From: Boudabousia liubingyangii | Lineage (GTDB): Bacteria > Actinomycetota > Actinomycetes > Actinomycetales > Actinomycetaceae | Assembly: GCF_001907245.1 (NCBI RefSeq) | Contig: NZ_MQSU01000004.1 | Span: forward strand, 186,001 to 250,000 | Direction: 5' to 3' | DNA length: 64,000 bases | Part shown: positions 30,063 through 39,106 of the stretch, one piece after another | Numbering within the stretch: the first letter of the stretch is position 1 | Layout: each line of letters begins with the position of its first letter | Program-made: the position numbers and the translations under genes | Notes under the pieces: model-generated | Told to the model about the DNA's origin: nothing | The model's input: the letters and a program-made list of their open reading frames with translations, nothing else | Databases searched by the model: none

Positions 30063-30525
30063 CTTGAACTGCTGCCAAAACCCACCTTTGCTGAACCATT
30101 TCGAGCCGAAAGGCTAAAGCTCTAACGCGACCATTAATGGTGTAGGTGATGCAGCATTCAGCTACTTGCTCGTTAACCAGACAAACATGCGGCTTACTGA
30201 GCCGGAAAAGCTTGTAGATGTTCCCGTAGCGTTTAATCCAAGCTTGATGATAGCCCCAAAGAGAATCGGCAGCTGAGCTGGTTAACCAGCGATCAAAACG
30301 TCGAAAACGTCGGATGCCACTCATAGACTCCAAGACCATCCGAGCCATAGCTGTGGCCCACTGGTTAATGGTAGGTGCCTGACCTTCCGGCTTTGGCGGG
30401 GGAGGAGCGACTAGGGGAGCAAGACTTCGTTCTTTTTCTGATTGTGCCGAAGTATTAGCGAGATCCTCAATCGTGGGACCGAGTGGCAAACCAAGCGGAT
30501 TCTTATTATCTACGGCTGTTTTCAT
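30058..30525 (-). CDS. Rv3235-like small actinobacterial protein
   Basis: 155 residues. The N-terminal ~55 are variable and Pro-rich. The conserved part has INQWATAMARMVLESMSGIRRFRRFDRWLT, then VCLVNEQVAECCITYTINGRVRALAFRLE and a Trp near the end. This is the pattern of the Rv3235 family encoded beside secA. Function is unknown. It starts 3 bases after the stop of the LysM gene, so the two form a leftward operon. Its stop lies inside the secA terminator hairpin. Confidence 0.72.
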   Translation of the reverse strand: MKTAVDNKNPLGLPLGPTIEDLANTSAQSEKERSLAPLVAPPPPKPEGQAPTINQWATAMARMVLESMSGIRRFRRFDRWLTSSAADSLWGYHQAWIKRYGNIYKLFRLSKPHVCLVNEQVAECCITYTINGRVRALAFRLEMVQQRWVLAAVQA

Positions 30526-30528
30526 GGC

Positions 30529-31182
30529 TTAGCCTTTCTGGCGGGTCGGTTGTTTGGGAAGGACCAAGGAAGTCCCTGGGAAAATTAAGTTTGGGTTAGA
30601 GCCGATTGCAGTGAGATTTTGTTGGTAAATCTGTTCCACTAAAACCTGAACTTCTCTAGCAGAAGGGGGATCTTGGGGAGAGCTCCTTTGCAGTAGGCTT
30701 TCCGCAATTTTCCATAAGGAGTCCCCAGGTTTAACCCGATAGGTATTTAAAGAAGTTGCTTTTGGTAGTAAAACTGGACCCTTAAGACGGTGAGCGTCTG
30801 ATTCGGTTTGCTTCTCACCTTTGAGTAATAGAGAGACACTGGGTCTAGAAACCGAGCTTGAATTAGTGTCATCCCGGTAGGTAGTTGCAAAAGCTGGATT
30901 ACTAATCCCTGATAGGGCATAGCTAGCAATTGTGAAAGCGGCAATCCGGTTAGCAAGTTTGGTGCCTCTTTTATGAATCAGGCTCTGAAGCGCTGTCGAT
31001 TGCTGCCAACGGCTGAAAAATGCTAAAAGCACCCAAAAACCTTGCCAGAAGGCTAGGAGAACAAGGGCAAGAAGAAACGTGATTAGGAGCGCGTTACCAA
31101 GCGACTCGGCGAAATCGAATCTTGCATTGTTCAGCTGTCCACTTTTGTTGAAGTAGAACATTTGGGTACTTACTTTTAACAT
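30529..31182 (-). CDS. LysM domain membrane protein
   Basis: 217 residues. There are two hydrophobic segments (about 32-55 and 80-98, the second ending in NPAFA). The C-terminal domain (~147-210) is LysM: TYRVKPGDSLWKIAESLL, then IYQQNLTAIGSNPNLIFPGTSLVLP. LysM binds peptidoglycan or related GlcNAc polymers. The order LysM then Rv3235-like is typical near actinobacterial secA. Start ATG 31182 is preferred by length, but an internal ATG eight codons on is possible. Divergent start lies 29 bases away. Confidence 0.8.
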   Translation of the reverse strand: MLKVSTQMFYFNKSGQLNNARFDFAESLGNALLITFLLALVLLAFWQGFWVLLAFFSRWQQSTALQSLIHKRGTKLANRIAAFTIASYALSGISNPAFATTYRDDTNSSSVSRPSVSLLLKGEKQTESDAHRLKGPVLLPKATSLNTYRVKPGDSLWKIAESLLQRSSPQDPPSAREVQVLVEQIYQQNLTAIGSNPNLIFPGTSLVLPKQPTRQKG

Positions 31183-31211
31183 GCCCTAAGAGTCTCATAA
31201 ATAATCAAACG

Positions 31212-31793
31212 ATGTCAAACGATATCAAATACGAATTTTGTGGTGTAGATTTTTCCGTTAAGATTGCGGCTGTGGAACTTGAAATGCTGATTGCCGAACT
31301 TGAATCTAGGTATCGCTCTGCCCGTCGTGCAGAAGACGAAGGTCTTCGGGGAGAGTTAGCGCAAGCCCATCTGGCGCAGATTTCCCTCTTGGACCGCCTG
31401 CGGGGCGCCTATGGTAAAAGCCTCGTTTTAAACCTAGCTGGGGATGCAGTGGTTAATGGAACCATGTCTTTAGTGGGCGACGACTGGTTTGTGTTTCTTT
31501 CTGAAGGGAAGAGTTTTCTGATTCCCTTAGGTGCAATCAAGGGGATTTTGGGTTTAGCTAGGGAAGATGTTGACCTAGTCCCACGTGCAACTCCACTACG
31601 TCTGAATCACTTGCTTCGTGAGCTCTCTGAGCGTGAAGTGAGAATGCGTTTTCGCCTAGGCGATACCACCTGGAACGGTAGGGTGCTTTCGGTTGGTAAG
31701 GACTGGTTTGAAATCCTTGAAGAAAGCTTGAAAAAGAAAATCTTGATAAATCGAGAAGCCGTAAGCTTCATGTCACTGGTGGGAGCTATTTAA
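31212..31793 (+). CDS. Uncharacterised protein with coiled-coil start and two similar beta segments
   Basis: 193 residues that I do not recognise with certainty. Residues ~15-70 are helical and charged (ELEMLIAELESRYRSARRAEDEG). Then two similar beta-rich modules occur: VVNGTMSLVGDDWFVFLSEG and TWNGRVLSVGKDWFEILEES, both with the pattern NG-x2-S-VG-DWF, which suggests an internally duplicated Sm/SH3-like barrel. The 3' end overlaps the convergent HTH gene by 21 bases. No signal peptide or membrane helix. Function unknown. Confidence 0.7.
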   Translation: MSNDIKYEFCGVDFSVKIAAVELEMLIAELESRYRSARRAEDEGLRGELAQAHLAQISLLDRLRGAYGKSLVLNLAGDAVVNGTMSLVGDDWFVFLSEGKSFLIPLGAIKGILGLAREDVDLVPRATPLRLNHLLRELSEREVRMRFRLGDTTWNGRVLSVGKDWFEILEESLKKKILINREAVSFMSLVGAI

Positions 31794-31988
31794 AGCTGAA
31801 ATTCGTTGTTCGTTCTCTTGGTAGAGTCGCTGAATATAGGCTTCTAATTCAGATTCTTCAATCCGCCAAAGTTTTCTGGGGCCAACCTGAATTGCGGGCA
31901 GATCGCCTGATGTGATCAAAGCTCTAGTAGCAGCCGGGGTTAGATTTAGCTGTTCGGAGACATCGGCTAGAGTTAAAAAACGTGGCAT
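31773..31988 (-). CDS. Small MerR/excisionase-type helix-turn-helix protein (BldC-like)
   Basis: 71 residues. LTLADVSEQLNLTPAATRALITSGDLPAIQVGPRKLWRI is the helix-turn-helix plus wing of the excisionase/BldC family, followed by EESELEAYIQRLY. BldC-like proteins bind DNA cooperatively and control developmental genes in streptomycetes. Here it is probably a transcription factor, not a recombination factor, since no integrase is near. It is divergent from the SAF gene at 32103. Confidence 0.8.
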   Translation of the reverse strand: MPRFLTLADVSEQLNLTPAATRALITSGDLPAIQVGPRKLWRIEESELEAYIQRLYQENEQRISALNSSHQ

Positions 31989-32102
31989 ATGTCGATTCTA
32001 CCTCAAACAGGATTAAATGCTATCTAACGGGAAGAGTAATCGTTTCCTGTGGAAAACTCCAAATTGGCAGATTTTTTAGTACCTGCCTGTAATAATGTTT
32101 CT

Positions 32103-32729
32103 ATGATGCTCAAAAGAACGACATTATTCGCGCAAGGTAAGCCTTCCTTGAGCCGCGATCCAAGATTCTTGCTTGGTGTGTTGATTATCGTCCTCTCGGG
32201 AATTCTAGGTGCCTGGCTGTTTGCCGCCCAAAACCAGAAGCAGGTTTTCTACGAAGCCAGTGTGGATCTAGCCCCCGGGACAGTTTTAGAAGCATCAAAA
32301 CTGACTGAGGTTAAAGCCAATCTACCTAACCCAGAGCGCTACCTTTCACCAGCGCAGCTAACGAAAGATACCGTATTAAAAACTGCTGTCCACCAGGGAG
32401 AATTAGTGGCTAAGAGTGCTACCCAAGTCGGTAGTGAGCTTAGGTCACCTATTGTTATCAGCCTAGGGATGCCGCTGCCTGCCTCGATAAAGGTAGGAGA
32501 CCGGGTTGACCTTTGGCAGACCCGACTTGGCGATAATGGTGCTACCGATTCAGAACCTATCTTGGTAGCGAAAAATAGTGTCATTCTGGCCCTTCCCAGT
32601 AAAGAAAAAGGCTTTGGCATTGTGTCTGGAGACAAGGTTGAAATTGGGGTCCTGGCAGCAGATATCAAAGTAGTGTTAAGCGCTGCGAACAGTAAATCTT
32701 CCTTGAGTTTAATCCCTAGTGGAGAATAA
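32103..32729 (+). CDS. SAF domain protein, CpaB/RcpC-like
   Basis: About 208 residues from ATG 32103; a GTG at 32049 would add 18 residues. Neither start has a strong SD. One transmembrane helix near the N-terminus (FLLGVLIIVLSGILGAWLF) is followed by an SAF domain: EASVDLAPGTVLEASKLTEV, then LVAKSATQVG. The C-terminal part has VGDRVDLWQTRLGDNG and a second beta domain, as in CpaB/RcpC pilus proteins. No Tad/Flp pilin or secretion ATPase is nearby. Two bases separate it from the CpaE-like gene. Confidence 0.75.
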   Translation: MMLKRTTLFAQGKPSLSRDPRFLLGVLIIVLSGILGAWLFAAQNQKQVFYEASVDLAPGTVLEASKLTEVKANLPNPERYLSPAQLTKDTVLKTAVHQGELVAKSATQVGSELRSPIVISLGMPLPASIKVGDRVDLWQTRLGDNGATDSEPILVAKNSVILALPSKEKGFGIVSGDKVEIGVLAADIKVVLSAANSKSSLSLIPSGE

Positions 32730-32731
32730 CT

Positions 32732-34153
32732 GTGGACGCTAGAAAACTTGTTCTTTGTTTGAGTGGATCGCTAGAGATCGATTTCCTGAAAGCTGTCGCA
32801 GCGGAACCAACGATCAGTGTGCAGGTTAGATGTGCCGATTTAAATGAGGCTCTTGCCGCCTCCAGCGCAGGTATCGGAAACCTAGTGCTTATCCAAGACG
32901 ATCCCGAACTTGGAAGAGAACACGTCGAGATTTTTCACCAGCTAAACTCCACAGTTTTTGTGATTGGCACGGAAGAACGGATCGCAGATCTCTACCACTT
33001 TGGAGTCGATCTCGTTATTACCCAACCCCAAGCTGCGGCAATCGTAACCGCGCTGAAGTCCTTCCAGGCAGTTTCCGCAGGTGAAGCACTAATTGGCGAA
33101 ATGATCGATAGTGACCCGTTGCCTGAGTCGGAGTCTGCGAAACTTGCCACCGCACCGCAGGAACCTACCTTGCCCCCGCCTCCGCCACCTAAGCCGATAC
33201 AAAATACGAACCACTCTACTAATGGTGAAATCTGGCCAGCGGCAGAAGCGAACGAGCCAGAACCTAAGAACGTTCACAAGTGCATACTAATCCGTGGGAC
33301 CGGCGGTGCTCCAGGACGTTCAACAATTGCGATCGAGCTGCTGAGCTCACTATGCCGTTCAGGGCAGTCAGCGGTTTTGATCGATGCGGATCTTTCCGCA
33401 CCCTCACTGCACATTATCTCTGGAGTCATCACCCAGTGGTCAGGCATAGCCGTGGCCTGCACTTTAGCTAATAGAAATGACCTTGATAAACGGGCTTTGG
33501 AAGATCTTTTACATACGCTTCAACCGGAAGGATATCTACTATCTGGCTTAAATGCTGCCGATCGCTGGCAAGAAATTGTGCCTTCCGATTTCAAAACGCT
33601 GATCGAGGTCTGCAAGCAACACTTTGACTGGGTACTAATCGATACTGCCGCTTGGGAATATGCGGAAGATAGCGAATATTTCAGTACTGATCCTCGTCTT
33701 GAAATCCTAAAGACCGCCGCAGATCTCGCCGATCAGTGCATAACCGTTGGCAAGGCCAATCCAGTAGGTATCGCTAGGCTTGTGCGGGTACTGAAAAACT
33801 ATCCGGTCAAGGACGAATATGTAGCTCTAAACCAGGTTTCCCCAGCGAGCGCTGGAAAAGATCCGGCTGGTGAAATATATAAGATACTGGCCCCGCTTGC
33901 GGCTAAGGAAAATATTTTCATACTCCCATTTAGTCGGCAGGTAGAGGAATCTTTACTGCGGGGGATCTCAATTTTTGATCATAATCCCAAAGATCCTTTC
34001 GCTGGCGCACTTAACTTACTTGCCTCGGTGGTTCAGAATCTAGGCACTGGAAAGGAAGCAGTAACCGGTATCGAAAAAGCGCGACAGCGCCGCAAGCAAC
34101 GAATGCCAAAGCGTGGTTATCGGAATAAACTATTTACAAGAAAGTCCTCCTAG
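32732..34153 (+). CDS. CpaE/MinD-like ATPase with altered P-loop
   Basis: 473 residues from GTG 32732. Residues ~1-125 resemble a degenerate receiver domain. A Pro-rich linker (TLPPPPPPKP) leads to a MinD/ParA-type domain: RGTGGAPGRSTIAIELLSSL, then VLIDADLSAPSLHIISG and WVLIDTAAWEY. The deviant Walker A lysines are both arginine, as in some CpaE-type proteins, so ATP binding is uncertain. The C-terminus is strongly basic. CpaE localises pilus machinery; septum-site homologues (Rv3660c-like) also exist. Function here is open. Confidence 0.72.
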   Translation: MDARKLVLCLSGSLEIDFLKAVAAEPTISVQVRCADLNEALAASSAGIGNLVLIQDDPELGREHVEIFHQLNSTVFVIGTEERIADLYHFGVDLVITQPQAAAIVTALKSFQAVSAGEALIGEMIDSDPLPESESAKLATAPQEPTLPPPPPPKPIQNTNHSTNGEIWPAAEANEPEPKNVHKCILIRGTGGAPGRSTIAIELLSSLCRSGQSAVLIDADLSAPSLHIISGVITQWSGIAVACTLANRNDLDKRALEDLLHTLQPEGYLLSGLNAADRWQEIVPSDFKTLIEVCKQHFDWVLIDTAAWEYAEDSEYFSTDPRLEILKTAADLADQCITVGKANPVGIARLVRVLKNYPVKDEYVALNQVSPASAGKDPAGEIYKILAPLAAKENIFILPFSRQVEESLLRGISIFDHNPKDPFAGALNLLASVVQNLGTGKEAVTGIEKARQRRKQRMPKRGYRNKLFTRKSS

Positions 34154-34166
34154 AGAAGTTGAAGTT

Positions 34167-34619
34167 TTGCGCATTTTTATTCCACTAGATTTTTCTAGCC
34201 TAGAAAACGAAGAGTTTGAGCCCACTAAGGTCTTCGCAATGACACCTAAGGTGGCAAAACTCGGGGCTGAATATGGCTATGATGACGAGGACTGTGAAGG
34301 CATTGCCATGGATTACGCAGCTATGGCTTCATGCGATTATGAAACAAACCAAAAGCTTGGTAGACGCTTGGTAGTCGCAGCAGAGGTGGCAGAGGACCTA
34401 ATTTCCAATCTTGACTACGATGGATTTGGCTCTGCTACTTTTAAGAGCAGGGTTACTTGGCCCCAGATTGTTTCCTTGCATGTGGATGCCAGCTCCCAGG
34501 GGGATCTGGTTGCTCGCGCGGTTGAAAATGAGTCCGCGTGGGACGAACTCTCGGCTGTTTATCTAGAATGGTTTGATGTTAGCGAACTAGCTTTTGTTAA
34601 ATCCTTAATGACAAAGTAG
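34167..34619 (+). CDS. DUF6912 family protein
   Basis: 150 residues. TTG 34167 is chosen because it begins LRIFIPLDFSSLE, read as MRIFIPLDF, the usual start of the family; longer in-frame versions overlap the preceding gene. Other conserved parts are EYGYDDEDCEGIAMDYAAMAS and RRLVVAAEVAEDLI. The family is actinobacterial and of unknown function. The last 23 bases overlap the 3' end of sbcC on the other strand. Confidence 0.75.
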   Translation: MRIFIPLDFSSLENEEFEPTKVFAMTPKVAKLGAEYGYDDEDCEGIAMDYAAMASCDYETNQKLGRRLVVAAEVAEDLISNLDYDGFGSATFKSRVTWPQIVSLHVDASSQGDLVARAVENESAWDELSAVYLEWFDVSELAFVKSLMTK

Positions 34620-37600
34620 AAGCACCGCTGGCTAATCTGCTGATTCGTACTTGGTTCGGGATTCTTTCCTTTAGCTGACTGACGTGCGAAATCAGACCAA
34701 CACTTCGCCCACTAGCAGTAATCTGCGATAGCTGTCCCATAACCGCATCCAGATATTCCGCAGAAAGCGTGCCAAAACCTTCATCGATAAAGAGCGTCTC
34801 TATGCTTACGCCACCCCGTTCGTTAGAGACCACCTCGCTCAGGGCCAATGCCAAGGCAAGGGAAGCGCAGAAGGATTCACCACCAGAGAGCGATTTTGGT
34901 GACCGGCGTGCGTTACAGGTGTAGTCGAAGATTTCCAAGCCTAAACCTTCAGCACGGGTACGCTGGCCCGATTCTTTGCCCGTTCTTGCCAGTTCAAAGC
35001 GCCCGTCTGTCATCTGTGAGAGTAGGGGATTCGCGACCGCTAAGACTTGGTCAAGTCGGGCAATAAGGACGTAGTTAACCAGTGGTGTGGCTTGGAGGTT
35101 GGTATCTTTCTTACCCTGGACTAGATTCGCCAGCTGCACTAGTGGTAGGTTCTGCTGATCGGTGCGAATAACTTGCTCATGGTCGGCAAGCAGACGCTCG
35201 AGGACCTTCTGCAGGGCTTCTATAGCGGCTGTGATGCGTCCTTCTTGGGTGCGGGTTTGTTCTGCTTTTTGCTTTGCGGCACTGGCGGCAGCCTGAGCAT
35301 CCTCGACAACGAAGATGGGACGTTCCGCGGGCAGATCTGCATCTGCTAGGCGGGCTAGGATTGCCTGAGTGCTTTTTAGCTCGGCCTGATAGGATTCCAC
35401 CTCAGCCTTGAGAGCTGCTCGGTTATCGGGCGGCAAAAGGCATTCTTTGGCCTCAGGGAGCGATTTAAAGACCGTCTGGGCTAGGTAGTCCTCTAAACGC
35501 CGGTTCGACGCTACTAGGGCCTCGCTAGCGAATTCGTATTGTTCCTCCGCCCGTTCGGCACGTTCGGATACCCGCTTGAGGTCTTCGGCGAGTTTCAGCA
35601 ACTGTGCTTTCGAGCCCCACTTGGAGTCGAGTTCCTTTAGCTGTTCCTGGTCTTTTTCTTGCTGCTTGCTTTGTTGCGCAAGTAGTTTTTGGTTTGACTC
35701 AAGCTTGCCGAGGACGAAGGGCAGCTGTTTTTGATACTCATGTAGTTGGTTGGTTAGGTTTTCTATTTTTTCCTGGTGCTCAACTGCCTGGGTTTTTGCG
35801 GTTTGCGCTGCCGCTAGTTTGGCTTCGGTGGCGCTAAGTGCTGCTGTTGCTTCCGGGACCGAAGCGAAGGCATTTTTCTTTGCTTGGGTCTTAATCTCGG
35901 TTTGTATTTTTTCTAGCAGCGCCTTGGTGGTTGAGGCAGTTGCTTCCGCATTGGTGCGGGCGGTAAGCAGCTTTTGTAGTTCAGATTCAGTGATTTCGTC
36001 TTGCTGCGGGTGATTGGCCTCGGTTTGGGGGTGTGGGTGGCTGGTAGAACCGCAAACCATACAGGGTTCCCCGGGGGTAAGTTCTGAGGCTAAGCGAAGT
36101 GCTGCCCCTTCACTCCAGGTTTGGAAGGCTTTGGCGTATCGATCCATGGCCGCAACTGCCTGGGCATTATGCGTTGCTAGCGTGGATTTTATGCTCTCTT
36201 CTTGGGCCAGTAGTTCCTCATAGGAAAGCAAATGTTGGACCTGCTGCTGTTGGGTGGCTAAGGTAAGTTTTAGGTCGGCAATGGTTTCGGCTTCTTTACT
36301 TAGTTTTCCATGGCGCGATTGGGCTTCTGCAAGTTGTTCTGGAAGCTTGGCTTGGGCCTCCATGACAGCTGATTTTTGCTGATTTAAATCGTTGTTTTCG
36401 TTTGTGAGCTCAGCGTTGTGCGCAGCAAGCTGCTCGATCTTAGCCGTTAAATCCTCGATTTGATCAGCTTGCTTTTGGCAGTGCTGGATCAGCCGGCTTA
36501 GATCTTCGGTGCCCGGTAGGTTTAGACCCTCTAGATCAGGCGGGAGTTGCGAATCATGGGCTTCTGTAGCGACCACTGGGGGAAGAACCTTAAATGGTTC
36601 AAAGATCAGTGGCTGGGGTAGTTCTGTAGCCAGCTTGGTAGTAAGTTCGGATTCTAGGAGCTCTTTTAGGCTACTTTTTTGATCAACGAGGGCGCGGTAG
36701 GCTTGCTCCGCACGCTGTTGGTCTGCGTTTTTAGCTGCCTCGTAACTGAGTACGGGCTGAGCCTTTTCATCAAGTGAGAGGAGTTGTTGCTTCTTAGAGA
36801 TCTCGTCGCTTTGAGACTCTAGTTGGTTTAAATGTACTGATGCTGTCTGCCGCTCATCCCAGTTTTGCACCAGTAACCGTTGTTTTTGGTGTGCGTCAAT
36901 GAGCTGGTCATAGAAATCGCCTTGGGCATTTGAATGGTGTCGGACTGCTTCCGACAAACCTGCTAATTTTTCTTCCAAAGTAGCGGAAGCGGCTAGCAAC
37001 TTCGGGCGTGCTTCTTGATGACTGCCCAAGGGAAGATCTGGAGCTCCAAACCCGCTAATTTTTTGGATTAGCTCGATAATTGCTTGCGTATCAAGAGCTT
37101 GCGTATCAAGAGCTTGCGTAATAAGGCCTTGCGTATTGGGAGTAAAGCGGTGCGGATATGTTTCCCCTTCAGCGACTGAAGCCTCTATGTCACTACTGGT
37201 AATTAGTTGTTCAAAATCGGTCAGTGAGTTTTGTAGCGTTTGGAAGGAAAGCTCTAGTTCAGAGGTTTCTTGCTCAAGTTTACGGTGACTTTCAGCGCTT
37301 AGATTTACTGCTTGTTTAGCTCTTTCTTGCAAGAGCGTGGAGAAACGATCAAAGATTTCAGTCCCAAAAATCTTCTGTAAGACCTCTGCTCGAGCGGCCG
37401 GCTCGGACTGAAGGAACTTCTTGAATTTGCCCTGAGGCAGGATTACGGTCTGCAGGAATTGATCGGCCGTCAAAGGCAGAATCCGGCTTAACTCTTGGTT
37501 CACTTCGCGCTGTCCAGAAGCTAGCGCCTTATGGTTTAGAAAATCCTGTCCATGCAGTTCTTCCAAAGTCGCTTTGGGAGAGACCGGAGTAGCACGTCCG

Positions 37601-37905
37601 GGAAGCGAATATTTAGGGGTCCGATAAATTCGGTAGCGTTTTGAGTTCAGTTCGAAAACCAGTTCAACATAGCTCTCAGCTTTTCGATCACTGAAACTAG
37701 AACGCAATCGTTCGGTAGAAGAATCTTTTTGTCCGGCCACATGGCTGTAGAGGGCAAAAGTGATGGCATCTAGGATGGTAGATTTTCCGGCCCCGGTTGG
37801 TCCTTGAAGTAGGAATAAGCCGGCAGCTCCAAGAGACTCAAAGTCGATTTCGTGAGTTCCCGGAAAGGGCCCAATGCCTTGAAACTTGAGATTAATCAGT
37901 CGCAT
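34597..37905 (-). CDS. sbcC: Exonuclease SbcCD subunit SbcC
   Basis: 1102 residues, SMC-type. Walker A is GPTGAGKSTILDA near residue 35. Two long coiled coils flank a zinc hook, CMVC, at about residue 615. The ABC signature is KSLSGGESFCASLALALA and Walker B is TLFIDEGFGTL near the C-terminus. With SbcD it forms an ATP-dependent nuclease that opens hairpins and processes double-strand ends. The ATG overlaps the sbcD stop by 10 bases. A 15-bp tandem repeat lies within the N-terminal coiled-coil arm. Confidence 0.93.
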   Translation of the reverse strand: MRLINLKFQGIGPFPGTHEIDFESLGAAGLFLLQGPTGAGKSTILDAITFALYSHVAGQKDSSTERLRSSFSDRKAESYVELVFELNSKRYRIYRTPKYSLPGRATPVSPKATLEELHGQDFLNHKALASGQREVNQELSRILPLTADQFLQTVILPQGKFKKFLQSEPAARAEVLQKIFGTEIFDRFSTLLQERAKQAVNLSAESHRKLEQETSELELSFQTLQNSLTDFEQLITSSDIEASVAEGETYPHRFTPNTQGLITQALDTQALDTQAIIELIQKISGFGAPDLPLGSHQEARPKLLAASATLEEKLAGLSEAVRHHSNAQGDFYDQLIDAHQKQRLLVQNWDERQTASVHLNQLESQSDEISKKQQLLSLDEKAQPVLSYEAAKNADQQRAEQAYRALVDQKSSLKELLESELTTKLATELPQPLIFEPFKVLPPVVATEAHDSQLPPDLEGLNLPGTEDLSRLIQHCQKQADQIEDLTAKIEQLAAHNAELTNENNDLNQQKSAVMEAQAKLPEQLAEAQSRHGKLSKEAETIADLKLTLATQQQQVQHLLSYEELLAQEESIKSTLATHNAQAVAAMDRYAKAFQTWSEGAALRLASELTPGEPCMVCGSTSHPHPQTEANHPQQDEITESELQKLLTARTNAEATASTTKALLEKIQTEIKTQAKKNAFASVPEATAALSATEAKLAAAQTAKTQAVEHQEKIENLTNQLHEYQKQLPFVLGKLESNQKLLAQQSKQQEKDQEQLKELDSKWGSKAQLLKLAEDLKRVSERAERAEEQYEFASEALVASNRRLEDYLAQTVFKSLPEAKECLLPPDNRAALKAEVESYQAELKSTQAILARLADADLPAERPIFVVEDAQAAASAAKQKAEQTRTQEGRITAAIEALQKVLERLLADHEQVIRTDQQNLPLVQLANLVQGKKDTNLQATPLVNYVLIARLDQVLAVANPLLSQMTDGRFELARTGKESGQRTRAEGLGLEIFDYTCNARRSPKSLSGGESFCASLALALALSEVVSNERGGVSIETLFIDEGFGTLSAEYLDAVMGQLSQITASGRSVGLISHVSQLKERIPNQVRISRLASGASTLSLRI
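37082..37140 (-). repeat. 15-bp tandem repeat inside sbcC
   Basis: Four adjacent 15-base units (GCTTGCGTATCAAGA on the + strand; two perfect, one with changes at its 3' end, and a partial fourth) encode repeated TQALD-type pentapeptides. The unit is a multiple of three, so expansion or loss keeps the frame. Confidence 0.75.
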
Positions 37906-39104
37906 GTTCCAAGCTCCTTTCGGGCTTCCTCGTAAATCTCAGTGATCAGCTGCTGCTGGGTGCTATCTGGGGTGAACCCACCGTAGTTTTCGCAGAAGGT
38001 TTTTACGATTTCCGGAAGGTCGGGTCCGGACTGATCTGCCAGCGGTGCTTCAGCTTGTGCTAGCAGGGTCGATTCATGCCTGATAACCAGCGCCCCGGGA
38101 AGCAAAGCCAGAATCTGTTCACGCGCCTGTGGCGGTCGAGAGGCATCGGTAAAAATTACCTCCGCGTAGGCACGCTGGGCTTCCGAGTCTTGCTTTACTT
38201 GGGCAAGGATCTCTGCCAGCTCGCCCCGATAGCGCTTTAGGGGTGCAACCTGAGGGATTTCCAGCTGGGAGATAGAGAAGGAACCTTGGGCATAGTTGAC
38301 GATGGGGACTTGCTTTCGATACCCGGCTTCTGAAAAAGAAAAAGGAATGGGTGATCCGCAATAACGGACTAGTTCATCTTGGCCAATCGTTTGGGGACGA
38401 TGAAGGTGCCCAAGGGCAAAGTAGAGATTATCAACCTCCTGCTGGCCGCCTAGAGTCTTCAGGATCTGAAGTGGTACATCACTGATTCCACCAACGGAAA
38501 TATCTCTTTCAGAGTCGGTACCTTGGGCTGCGGTGACGAACAAGTGCATCATCACAATCGCGGGGATATCAGGCTCATTCTGACGGCGTTGTTCTAGGTC
38601 TTCACGGATCATCTGCAGGGCCGCACTGATAACCGCGCTATGAGTCCTAGGTAGTGGTTCACCTGGTGCTGCCTGGTTGGGAAGCTCATGCCGCCAAAGA
38701 TCAGGCTCAAGATAGGGGAGGGTATAGACCAGTAGCGATTGCTGCGAATCATCCTGCAAGATAGTTGGTTTTGCAAAGCTATCTTTATGGGCCTTGATAA
38801 TCAGGTTTGGATTCTGAATCAGGTCAGACAAGAAACCTAGGCGAGTGAGGGAATCATGATTGCCGGGACTTAAGATTACCTTGGTCAGCTGGCAAAACTT
38901 GCTTAGCCAAGTTTCGACTAGCTGAAGCGAGACGGTTGCTGGGACTGACCGGTCAAATAGGTCCCCACTGATCAGCAGGGCATCGGTGGGGTGGTCGCGT
39001 AGGTCTTGTTCTAGGCTTTGGAAAAATAGTTCGTGGGCTTCGGTTAAATCTAAGCCGTGAAGAGTTCGGCCTACATGCCAGTCTGATGTATGTAGAATCC
39101 GCAT
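37896..39104 (-). CDS. sbcD: Exonuclease SbcCD subunit SbcD
   Basis: 402 residues. Metallophosphoesterase motifs are all present: ILHTSDWHVGRTLHG, ISGDLFDRSVP, SPGNHDS and ALGHLHRPQ. The C-terminal capping domain has LKRYRGELAEIL. SbcD is the Mn-dependent nuclease subunit. It precedes and overlaps sbcC, and starts two bases after the rsgA stop. The three genes plus aroA probably form one leftward transcript. Confidence 0.93.
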   Translation of the reverse strand: MRILHTSDWHVGRTLHGLDLTEAHELFFQSLEQDLRDHPTDALLISGDLFDRSVPATVSLQLVETWLSKFCQLTKVILSPGNHDSLTRLGFLSDLIQNPNLIIKAHKDSFAKPTILQDDSQQSLLVYTLPYLEPDLWRHELPNQAAPGEPLPRTHSAVISAALQMIREDLEQRRQNEPDIPAIVMMHLFVTAAQGTDSERDISVGGISDVPLQILKTLGGQQEVDNLYFALGHLHRPQTIGQDELVRYCGSPIPFSFSEAGYRKQVPIVNYAQGSFSISQLEIPQVAPLKRYRGELAEILAQVKQDSEAQRAYAEVIFTDASRPPQAREQILALLPGALVIRHESTLLAQAEAPLADQSGPDLPEIVKTFCENYGGFTPDSTQQQLITEIYEEARKELGTCD

Positions 39105-39106
39105 GT

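Noticed and set aside
31773-31988. Excisionase of an integrated element
   Set aside because: No integrase, attachment repeats or phage genes are near; the HTH fits a BldC-like regulator.
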